In this document: piece after piece, positions 1 to 24,338 of the stretch
Layout of the letters: every line of letters starts with the position of its first letter
How positions within the stretch are numbered: position 1 is the stretch's first letter
Origin: Hydra vulgaris
Lineage: Eukaryota; Cnidaria; Hydrozoa; Anthoathecata; Hydridae
Assembly (NCBI RefSeq): GCF_038396675.1
Contig: NC_088930.1
Location: forward strand, 35,157,001-35,221,000
Direction of reading: 5' to 3'
Length of the DNA stretch: 64,000 nt
Made by a program: the position numbers and the translations under genes
The notes under the pieces: generated by a model
Database searches by the model: none
Told to the model about the DNA's origin: nothing
Seen by the model: only the letters and a program-made list of their open reading frames with translations

Positions 1-594
1 TCATAATTTCAAATGTTACAAGGTGGAATATTTTCAACCTTTTATTTAATGTTTTTAAAACAATATTTTTGTTGCACTTTGTTTATGCCTACACGTTGTT
101 TTTTTAGTTAGTTTAACACGATTCTACAGGTTAACTGTGAACGCTTCATAAAATTTGAAAACCAATTATCACCAGGAATGTTTGTTTTTTTTGTTGTTTT
201 TTTTTTTAATTTTAATTTTTTTCAAAAAAAAATCACTGAAATGAAATCGTTTCAGTAATCTTTTTTTTTTTCCAGTTTTTAGTTATTAATTTGTTTAATG
301 ATTTAAGCGAAAAGAGCTAAAAAGATTATTTATAGATAAATTTGTATTTTACAATACTTTTTAGATTATAAATTATTAAAAGTCAAAGTGTTATTATTAA
401 TTTAATTATCGTAAAACGGAGTAACTATGGCCAGCGGTCAAAAACTATAATTTTTAAACGGAAAAGTAAGATTGTAATATTTTTGTTTTTATTCATTGCT
501 TTTTGTTGTAAATATAGTTCTACTTGCATAAGTTGTAAGGTAATACTTGTTGAACAGATGAGAGTTGTATTTCCAGCAGTATACAACATTTATC
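1..594. other. AT-rich sequence without a recognised gene
   Basis: Poly-T and poly-A runs and no reading frame with recognisable protein features on either strand. Probably intergenic. Confidence 0.6.
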
Positions 595-1154
<560 letters not shown>

Positions 1155-1159
1155 TTCCA

Positions 1160-1850
1160 CCTCGCATTGCTGATGTTGGGTGATTTCTGAAACCTGATCA
1201 ATTAAAAATGTCCCCTTTTCATCAAAAAATCGGAACACTTGAGTGAGATAAAATAAAAATTTCACATCATCTCTCCAGCATGATATTTCGAGAATTACTT
1301 CTAATCCGTTATCAAACTGTATTTTCAGTTGTTCGTACTCCTTAAACAGTTGAGATACAAATTGATATTCGATGTTGGGCAATTGTTCTTTTTTTCAGTG
1401 TTAACGCTGGAGGTATCTGCAACAATCATCTGTATTGAATTCCATAGGTTAAATTCATCGAAGACTTTAGAAGTTCCTTGAGCAATAGTTTTTCCCCTGC
1501 CATCTACTAAGCCAGGACATCCAATTTGATTTCTCTTCTTTCATTTTTAAGGACGACCACTTGATAATTGATTCCGTTAATATGCTTTCCCTCAAAGTGT
1601 AAGGACCAACTTTCTATATGCAAACTTTTTAATCATATCTTTTTTCAACTTGATTGCCTCTTTGATTGTTCGCTTGTAAATAGCTGATTGACACGAAGTT
1701 GGGATGTCAATGCCTTCACGAGCTAATTGCTTGCATATTTTAGCAGCTTTGTTTGTTGATACTCTTGTGTAATTCACTAAGTTGACTGCAATTTTGCTAT
1801 TATGATGTTTTTTTTCTTCTTTTATGAGAATCTTCAAACTTTATCAGATT
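1160..1850 (-). pseudogene. Transposase-like relic (DT-x-x-VNT / ARWN superfamily)
   Basis: Read on the minus strand, three frames give an ordered series of motifs. A basic N-terminal segment (81-residue ORF at 1592-1837) is followed by GKHINGINYQVVVLKN, then ADTSSVNT near 1400-1430, then a stretch ending PNISNARWN at about 1165-1190. I remember the same order (metal-ligand-like DTT-x-VNTG, then a helical region ending ARWNSRA) from repeat-encoded proteins of arthropods and cnidarians, but cannot place it in a named transposase superfamily. Stops and frameshifts interrupt it, and the CATA microsatellite abuts the ARWN end, so the C-terminus is missing. Other members of this broad group lie at 38969-40140, 44606-45430 and perhaps 45650-46240. 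Confidence 0.6.
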
Positions 1851-1965
1851 ATTGGTCCAGACATCCTTGTTCTTCTGAATGCTGCTATCGCTAGGCTTTT
1901 ACGTCGCCATGTGTTGCTTCTGTAATATCTATAAAATTAGATAATCAGCTATATATGCATACAGT

Positions 1966-2215
1966 CTAAATTGTACTAGAATATTCTAAATTATTTCAGA
2001 ATGTTCTAAATTGTTCCAGAATGTACTAAATTGTTTTAGAATATTCGAAATTGTTCTAGAATATTCGAAATTGTTTTAGAATATTCGAAATTGTTCTAGA
2101 ATATTCTTAATTGTTCCAGAATGTTCTAAATTGTTCCAGAATGTTCTAAAGTCGTCTAAAATATTCTGGAACTTTCCAAAATGTTCTAAAAGTTCTAAAC
2201 ACTTCTAATCTATAC
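1966..2215. repeat. 20-bp tandem satellite made of heat-shock-element-like units
   Basis: About twelve units with an exact 20-bp period, typified by TTCTAGAATATTCGAAATTG. Most units contain TTC-nn-GAA-nn-TTC, three alternating pentamers that meet the metazoan heat-shock element consensus. The best copies are between 2040 and 2150; outer units have decayed. The array lies on the 5' side of the minus-strand transposase relic at 1160-1850. Confidence 0.9.
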
Positions 2216-2449
2216 AAGTTTTAAATGATTTTTAGCAAAGCCACATATATAAGTAGTAACACTAACAAGATTAAATTAATTACGATTCGTAATTTTGATT
2301 GCGAGGTGACCTTTTTTTACAACCTAGAGGAATTGAACATGTTTTCTGACAAAAGTTCAATGATTTATGACGCAGGAAACTATTTTTTTTAAAAGTCAAA
2401 AGTCATAACCCTAATATATAAATTAACGAATTTTTCAAACAGACTGTTA

Positions 2450-2905
<456 letters not shown>

Positions 2906-2906
2906 C

Positions 2907-3170
2907 GAAGAGTACACGGGAAAAAACGGCCGTTATATTTAAAATGTTTTGAGAAAGTATATATTAATCACTTATAAAAGTCTTTGTATAAAGTTAGGAA
3001 AAAAAAATTTTTAATAAAAGTTACAAATATTTTATTAAAAGTGTAAACTTCAAATAAATTAATCAAGAAATAATTTTTCTAACTTAATTCTATACTTGAA
3101 ACCTTTTATTAATGATTGATATATACTTTCTCAAAACTTTTTAAATGTGACTTTTTTCCGTGATCTCTTC
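2907..3170. mobile_element. Foldback MITE with arms of about 100 bp
   Basis: Starts GAAGAGTACACGGGAAAAAA. The reverse complement of its right end reads GAAGAGATCACGGAAAAAAG. Both arms continue with an identical TTTTGAGAAAGTATATAT block and diverge only gradually toward the middle, so nearly the whole 264 bp forms one hairpin. No coding capacity. It sits at the edge of the (TA)n tract, suggesting insertion at a TA-type target. Confidence 0.85.
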
Positions 3171-3360
3171 ATATGCATAAACATAAGTATCTTATATTTA
3201 TATATATAAATTTTCTTAATTACATATTGATTACATATTGATTTACTCAATTGCAATATAAATCCTATCAAAAAGTTATTACAAAAATTGTTTCAAATAT
3301 TTAAGAAGCGTACAATAAGAGAAATTCAATAAGATATAAGGTTATATGAGATAAGTCTTA

Positions 3361-3410
3361 GGGGTTGTCCATAAATTACGTAACGCAATTTTCGACCGTT
3401 TTTGACCTCC
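3361..3410 (+). repeat. Solitary transposon end (GTCCATAAATTACGTA type)
   Basis: Contains GGTTGTCCATAAATTACGTA, clearly related to the terminal inverted repeat of the complete MITE at 19045-19320. No matching right end is visible nearby, so this is a fragment or solo end. Confidence 0.5.
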
Positions 3411-3626
3411 TCCCTGACCCCTTATCTAAGACTAAAAACTTTTAAATATTTTACAAAATACACAAGTATTTTGATTCTCGTGCGCAGGTATTTTAGTTGT
3501 TATTATCGTAACTTTTTATTTTTAGCTGTATTATTCGTGTGTGTTTGGGTGCTTATAATGATAGTATTGCAATTTTTTTATACAACTTACATTTTTCATT
3601 TTAAACTGTTTATCATGAATTCCATC

Positions 3627-4068
3627 GTGACGGAATCACCGATTTGAGCTTATTTTCCACATTTATGTAATAAAAATCAAAAAAAATTGTAATGTTGTTC
3701 TATATGATATATGTGTTTGTCACACATTTGCCTGAAATACTTCTAATACCAAAAAACTATAAATACATAATAATCATATAATATTAATATAATAATATGA
3801 GTGACGGAATTACCAATTTATGGACAAGCATTTTATGGTAAATTATTATAGTAACACATTTCTGCTCTCTTATTTAAATTTACTTAACTTCACAAGTGTA
3901 TGCGTGTGTTAAAATACATACCATTTGCAAATAATTAGAAACAATTATAAATTATTTAGTAGATAATACTATATTTATATTAAAGTATGTGTGACGGAAT
4001 CACATAAATGGTGTGACGGAATCACATAAATGGTTTGACGAAATCACATAAATGGTGTGACGGAATCA
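3627..4068. repeat. Left cluster of GTGACGGAATCAC sites
   Basis: Copies at 3627-3639, 3801-3813 (one mismatch), then four at 22-bp spacing from 3991 to 4068. The 13-mer is an imperfect palindrome (GTGA, 5 bases, TCAC). A matching cluster lies on the other side of the transposase relic, suggesting subterminal transposase-binding sites. A separate hairpin at about 4235-4272 (stem ACACAAATTTATA) lies between this cluster and the coding relic. Confidence 0.75.
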
Positions 4069-4351
4069 CCTATTAGCCATACTAACAAACACCTACAGAA
4101 CAGTTATCCATTCATAACCCATTACCTGCCAAATTTTTTAAAACATTTATTTTGTAAAATATAATTGTTTTTTTAACTGGAAAAGTATTTATCCAAGTTA
4201 AATTAATTGAAAAAAAAAAATTGTTATAAAAAAAAAAACACAAATTTATAAGATATAAATTTGTGTTTTTTATATCTATGAGTACTTTAAATTAAGGCGA
4301 TGAAATTACCAAAAAATATAACTATATTTTACTTTATTACTACTTAGTAAA

Positions 4352-5414
4352 TTACCGGAAATATTGTCTTGAAATCGAAGCTTTAGGAATAATACTGACA
4401 GCATCCACAGTTGGTGGCGTAGAACTAGCATCCACAGTCGGTGGCGTAGAAATAAAAACCATGCTAGGTGTTATAGAAGTTGAAGCTGGAGTGATAGTTT
4501 CTGTTGTAGTTTTAATCATAACATGCTGTTTTACATTCACAGCATTTGTGTACATCTTACACTTAACGCTGTTCTGTTGCCGAATAACACAATGAACAGT
4601 TTGTGTACCTGGAACAGCCGGTACATCACTCCACAAAAAAGCAGCATTCAGCTCATTGCATTTGGTTTCAATTTCATTAGGTGAAATGACAGTAACATTT
4701 ACATTGCTCTGTACAGATTTAATAGCAGTAGCAAATGATAAAGCATCTCGTATTACGAACTTTCTGGATAACACTTGACGATGGGCAATTCGCTTCGCAT
4801 TGTCACCTAGCGCATCATTTGGCCTTTTGGTATGACTGGTTGCAAAGTAATTCCACTGTAGCTGTAGATCAGAAACTTCCTTCAATTTTATAGACAGAAT
4901 AAATGCAAATTTACTTTTGTACTGACTACTTGGTCCATCGGTCCATATCTGCACAGTATCAACTGTGGGTGAAGACAGTTTGATAAACTCGAGAATTTTC
5001 GCAGTATATGCGGCGACGGAATGTTTTTCATGATCACGACAGTCTGAGACAAATTTTTTTGAAATTATTTCAGAGCGATACCAAATCATAATCGTGTACA
5101 CAGTTATTTATTTTTGTTTCCAGTGTACTGATTGGATCTTGTCCTGAAAAGTCGCAGTAAAGTTTTCTGCGAAATCCATCTGCAAGATACAAGATGTACT
5201 GTCAGGCAACTGTGCGTCAGCTTTCTGCGATTCGTAAGATATCGCTTGTTGACGTTTTATGTAAACATGTTGTAGAAAGTTCGTCGTCCATTTCTTTGCG
5301 CCGTCTCTCCTTTCGTAAACAATCCTTTGCTCTAGCGGCTTCGAGCATAGCAGAATTTTCTTTAACTTTTGCACGGTGCATTCGCTGTCTTTCGGCAGCA
5401 CTCTTTGGAGGCAT
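4352..5414 (-). pseudogene. Broken transposase of an unclassified TE family
   Basis: Three minus-strand frames join into one degenerate product. A basic start (MPPKSAAERQRMHRAKVKEN, 5414 downward) is typical of AEKQRRYRERL-type leaders in cnidarian and arthropod repeat proteins. After a frameshift near 5290 comes LQMDFAENFTATFQD, and after a stop at about 5105 comes a 249-residue stretch with WTDGPSSQYKSKF and WNYFATSHTKRPNDALGDNA. The D-x-A-E-N, TDG-x-x-SQ-x-K and ATSHGKGP-D-G-type blocks appear in that order in related repeat proteins. The region normally found between leader and DFAEN seems deleted. Flanking GTGACGGAATCAC clusters probably belong to the same element. I cannot name the superfamily. 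Confidence 0.75.
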
Positions 5415-5581
5415 AATGTTTTAGATAATAATTAATAAATTACATCTACAATAGAAAATTGATGCAGCATAGTTGTAAAGAACAATCCTAATAGTAGATA
5501 TATTCATTGGCAAATAATATAAAGGCAAAACATTTGAAAACTCCCTACAAATTAAGCATGTAAAATTGAAGTTAAAAGTGT

Positions 5582-5791
5582 GTGACTCCGTCACAATATA
5601 GCATGATTCCGTCACGATATTGTGTGATTCCGTCACGCACATTAAACATTCATTCACATAAACAATATATCCAATATTCCTACGATTTATTCCAAACTTT
5701 AAATATTAAGATAATATGTAGTTATTTACTTTGATGTTTGCCAGAAGCAATAATACAATAAAGTTTTGTAATTATTTCGTGACGGAATCAC
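5582..5791. repeat. Right cluster of GTGACGGAATCAC sites
   Basis: Four copies: GTGACTCCGTCAC at 5582, ATGATTCCGTCAC at 5603, GTGATTCCGTCAC at 5624 (21-bp spacing) and GTGACGGAATCAC at 5779. The first three are inverted relative to the left cluster. They lie just 5' of the broken minus-strand transposase. Confidence 0.75.
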
Positions 5792-5799
5792 AGAAAATT

Positions 5800-6570
5800 A
5801 ATGAAATACAATATCGATTTAAATTCAATAAAATTATTAAATTTACCTAATAGTTTCTAAAAACTAATTTTTCTCCTTCTTTAAAATGATACCATTCTTA
5901 CCTGTTGATATATTTTATAACATTAAATAATTAAAGATATATTGTAGTTGCATTTTCCACAAAAAATTCCCAGGCAATTTGTAAACATACCTCGGTTTCA
6001 CTAATTACCATAAACATTAATTAGCGAACTTATTTATTCATTTATTTAATATTTTCTTGTGATTAAATACATATTAAAGCTAATTACACCATAAACTTAC
6101 TGTAAAAAAATAGTTTATTAAATCAAGTTAAGGTTACGATTTTCGTGAAGTTCATCTTATTGTTTAGTTGTAAACATTATTTTTTTTTTAATTAAAAACC
6201 AATTTTATCTTGAAAATTAGAACACTTTTATGTGGATATACACATTTAAAAAAAAATTAGTTTTAGTTTTTAAATAAAATATGTTGTATGGAAGAATAAT
6301 TACGATGTTTTACGGAATTAATTTGTTATATAAGTAAGGACTGCGATAAAAGGTAGAGAATTGAGAAAAATTATTTAATCTTTAAATAGTTGAATTTATC
6401 ATTTTGACGGTTTTTTTAAGAATTTTTTAGATTTTTGACCCAGTGACTATGCATAGAAAATATTTTAGTTTATTCTAGTTTCATATCAGATAAATTTATG
6501 TTACTTTTTTTGCTTTATTTCTGTGGTAGTTGTGGTAGTAAATTTTTATTAAAAATGACGTAACATTAAA
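5800..6570. other. AT-rich intergenic DNA upstream of the ankyrin gene
   Basis: No coding or repeat structure recognised. It must contain the 5' UTR and promoter of the plus-strand gene starting at 6571, but no clear TATA box or trans-splice acceptor can be singled out. A two-codon upstream ORF (ATG ACG TAA) starts at about 6555. Confidence 0.5.
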
Positions 6571-20889
<14,319 letters not shown>

Positions 20890-20966
20890 TTTAGAGAGTG
20901 TGGATTTCCTTTGACGGATTATTTCTTTACGGATCTTTGAGGATTTCTTTTAACAAATCATTATTA

Positions 20967-20972
20967 AATAAA
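20967..20972 (+). terminator. Polyadenylation signal AATAAA
   Basis: Lies 78 bp past the stop codon of the ankyrin gene. Confidence 0.5.
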
Positions 20973-21801
20973 GCAATTCATCTTAACTCATCTATCAAAA
21001 CCTTTATTTAAAAATATTTTGCTAATGTAAGTTATCCTTTCTTAGTTTTTTACTGGCTTTCTAAATAAGACTTGCTAAATGCAGTTTATCGTAAGGATTA
21101 CACAAATCGATTGAGCAAAAGTAATGCGTTTCTAACTTTACAATTTACAAAAAATTACAAGACGACAAATGGGTTCCAATAGTCCTCAGGTAAACCTATG
21201 GGATATATTAATCCCATAAGGTAGTCACATATAACAAGTGTGTTTTTATTTATTTTTAACCTAAATTAAGTATAATATACAAAAGGTTAAATATAATACT
21301 AACAGATCACAAAGTACAATTGTTTAACTTAGTGCTCATTATGAACAGTTTTTCTCGAAGCAATCAATATTGTCACGTCTCAAATTAATGATATTTTGAA
21401 ATAATTTTTAAATAATACTAATACTTTATATTTCCATCAAGAAAATATCATTCTTTTTACTGCATAAAGTTGTGATACTCCACAAAACAACTGTGTTTTT
21501 GGGGAGCACAGCTGCACACCGCATGCGTCATATAAACAGTCATTGCGGTTTTCAATACCATGCTTGGTAAGTTCGACGCATTTTCTGTGTCGTTCTTTCC
21601 TGATCAAGCAGAGTTGTTTTTGGTGTTATTAGTAAAGCTGACCTTGCAGCTGCTGATGGAGCATTTCTTTGTCTGTTAAAATATTGACTTTTAAGACCTG
21701 TTGTTATCATAAGTCTATACTGTAGTGGTGTTATTAAATTGTATTCTGAATTTCTCTTTTGATTAATTTGTAAATAAACACAATCACAGCGATATCAATC
21801 T

Positions 21802-21873
21802 AGCCGGCATTTGGTCCTAAAAAAACGTCTTTTGAACGTTCAAAAGACGTCTTTTTAGGACCAAATGCCGGCT
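21802..21873. mobile_element. 72-bp palindromic mini-MITE
   Basis: AGCCGGCATTTGGTCCTAAA at the left is mirrored exactly at the right. The core is ACGTCTTTTGAAC followed at once by GTTCAAAAGACGT. Only one mismatch exists between the two 36-bp halves. It shares its core, but not its ends, with 10030-10136 and 32493-32590. Confidence 0.88.
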
Positions 21874-22257
21874 GGAATGAAAATAGAAAAAAAAAATCCT
21901 AAATTATACTAGATTTTATACTTTTGATTAGTCTTGGATATTTTTCTACTCCGTTTGGTCCACACCGCCCATATACTTGTAAAGTGTAACAATTGTGCAA
22001 TATGAAACTAGTAACTTTTCTGCGTATTCTGCATTTCTCCTAAGCACAAACAATACATCATCTTTCAAACATGGTATACAATTAGAAAACAGAGTTACTG
22101 ATCTGTTGTACATTTATTTCACACAAGCAAACCCATTTGTTGTCAAAGCATCCATGTTCCCTTGTTTCTCATTTTCTTTTCTGGTTTGAAGTTTTTTAGC
22201 ATAAAGTTTCTGTCTATACATAACTTTTTTTATTGCATGTAAACTTTTAACCGTACG

Positions 22258-22398
22258 TAACTTTTTTTTTTATTATGTTTTTTATTATTACGCTCTCAGA
22301 ATTCCTCACGGTCTTACCTAGGGTTGAAAATATTTTTTTTATTATGTTTTTATTATTACGCTCTCAGAATTCCTTACAATCTTACCTAGGGTTGAAAA
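22258..22398. repeat. Tandem duplication at the hAT left junction
   Basis: A unit of about 75 bp (ATTATGTTTT, then ACGCTCTCAGAATTCC, then CTTACCTAGGGTTGAAAAT) occurs twice. Each copy includes the target-site sequence and the first 13 or so bases of the hAT element that follows. Confidence 0.85.
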
Positions 22399-22486
22399 TT
22401 TCCGGGAAATTTTGATCAAAGTTTCCGGAAATTTTCAAAAAATTTTTATAGCAATAAATTTCATAGCATTATATAATTTTAAAAAG

Positions 22487-22603
22487 TTTTATTCTATATT
22501 TAAATATTCTATTCAATATTTAAATAATCTATTCTATATTTAAATATTCTATTCTATATTTAAATATTCTATTCTATATTTAAATATTCTATTCTATATT
22601 TCA
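22487..22603. repeat. 20-bp tandem repeat inside the hAT element
   Basis: Five to six copies of ATTCTATATTTAAATATTCT. Confidence 0.9.
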
Positions 22604-23224
22604 ACAAAATATATGAAATAATAAAGACCATGAAGTAAAAAATGCACATCTTTCAGTCAAATTTTTATAGTCAATTTAAGAATCACGCATTTTTTTTTAA
22701 AAACAATAAAACTCTAAAATTGGTATATGTTGCTTTTACTTATATTTCTTTTGTAAAACAACAAAAGTAGATGTTTTCTGCGTTAACTTGTCTTTTGAGC
22801 TTGTGTATAAGATATTTTTAGCTTTTATTTCTCTCAACCACGATGTAAAATATTCATAAAAAATACGAAGAATAGTCTTTTTTAGATTAGTAAATTATAT
22901 TGTGTATTATTTTTGTAGAGCGTTTTAAAGTAACAAAGATATTTATGCACACAGATTGCATACAAAGACGATTCTAGGGGAAGGGGGTGTGGGGGAAGGG
23001 AATGTTTTACCCCCGCAAAGAATGTGATTTTTAAGTTATAGTTGAGTTTTTGACAAATTTAGTTGGCTAATCGGGTATTTGATACAATTCAGTCGGGTAA
23101 ATTTTAGTTTTTAAGATCCTTTTTTTATTTTTAAGAAACGATACTTTTTATGGATTCCCCCACCCTCTTATTTTTTTAATATATTGATTTATAAAGTCAA
23201 AAGTGTTGTAGCAAGGTTGTGGCG

Positions 23225-23410
23225 AGTAAGACTTTTTTTAAATTTTTTTATTTTAGGTGCCCCAAGATGTCCTTACGTTCTTATCACAGAACACCACGAA
23301 ATAGCATTTAAAAGAAAGTTCACGCCTCCTTCCTTACCGATGTTTTAAAACTTCTAAGTCTCTAGCTTTTAAGGCAAGCGCGCTTACCGCTGCGCTACGG
23401 CTTAAGCGCC
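23225..23410 (-). mobile_element. tRNA-derived SINE-like sequence
   Basis: On the minus strand from 23403: GCCGTAGCGCAGCGGTAAGC, with an A box close to TRGCNNAGYNGG. An anticodon-arm-like CTTGC / loop / GCTAG follows, then a decayed B box (AGTTTTAAAAC) about 40 bp downstream, the correct tRNA spacing. The acceptor stem does not close, so this is a tRNA-derived SINE relic rather than a functional tRNA. The 3' limit is uncertain. Confidence 0.6.
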
Positions 23411-23995
23411 ACTTATTTAAACATAGCGGTGGAATTTATGACCTCAAAATAATTTTCAAACCGTTTTTACAATCAGTTCTTTATTTTTATTGCTAACTTT
23501 ATTTTTAATTAGTTCAAATTTAGCAAAACAATTTTCTTTACATTTGGCCTTTCATTAATCAATAACGGTCTTTAAATTAAGAAAAAGTTGTAAAATGCCG
23601 TAAATATTTATAATAAATCTTTTTACATATAATTTTACAGTTTCCAGTAAATTGTAGGCCAATTCAATAGATATTGACAAATACGGCAATGAATATCAAT
23701 ATGTTTAGCAATTAATAGGATAAAATAGCTTTAAAAATTTTTGAAAACAAATGATCATATTTGTTACTTATTGTTATAATAAAAAAACTCAACAAAATAC
23801 CAAAAAAAGTGTTTTTCATAAGGGAGCTTTCTAAAATTTGTATGATCTGTTTTACAATATTTTACCATAAACTTGTCCATAACAACTGCCTAAATAAGAC
23901 ATAAAATGTTACCCATTAATTATAAAATATTGTATCTTTTTTTGAAAAATTTCTCGAGTTGAATATTTCAGGTAATTGTCAACCCTAATCTTACG

Positions 23996-24338
23996 CAACG
24001 TGCAAGAGCATTTAACTCGGAAGTTTACTCCTTCTTCCTTATCAATGTCGCTTACTGTAAATTGTTATTAATAAAAATCTGAAAACACAACTATTTAAGT
24101 TTTTTTTTTAGATGACAACAATACTCTCACTAAGGCCATAATCTAGGTCCTATATAAAGGTTTCATCGATAGTTGTATGTTCTCACCTGGTTTTGGTACT
24201 GTAGTGTCATCCAACCTACGAGTGTATATTAACTTTGTTGATCATTTGGCTAAGTTTTTAATTATAAAAGCGTTGATTTTCCTGGAATTTTGGTGGTACA
24301 TTTAAGTTTTGATTTATCATAGTATGTCACAGTTTGAC
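23996..24338. other. Intergenic, nothing recognised
   Basis: No coding frame or clear repeat structure. Confidence 0.4.

Larger units (their letters stand above)
22387..23987. mobile_element. Non-autonomous hAT element, 1.6 kb, with 8-bp TSD
   Basis: Left end TAGGGTTGAAAATTTCCGGG; right end reverse-complemented TAGGGTTGACAATTACCTGA. Immediately outside are ATCTTACC (22379-22386) and ATCTTACG (23988-23995), an 8-bp target duplication with one mismatch. TAGGGTTG-type ends plus an 8-bp TSD are diagnostic of hAT. No transposase frame remains. Inside are a 20-bp tandem repeat, a G-rich/C-rich segment (22975-23015) and a tRNA-derived piece. Confidence 0.88.

Noticed and set aside
21640-21720. Short plus-strand frame resembling a repeat-protein fragment (SKADLAAADGAF)
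   Set aside because: The similarity rests on about a dozen residues and the frame stops at once, so it is not enough to annotate.
22487-22603. Possible CRISPR-like array (also 1966-2215, 31650-31727, 33330-33450)
   Set aside because: Repeats are contiguous without unique spacers and the sequence is eukaryotic; they are simple tandem repeats.
23335-23405. Functional tRNA gene
   Set aside because: The B box is decayed and the acceptor stem does not pair, so it is treated as a SINE-like relic.
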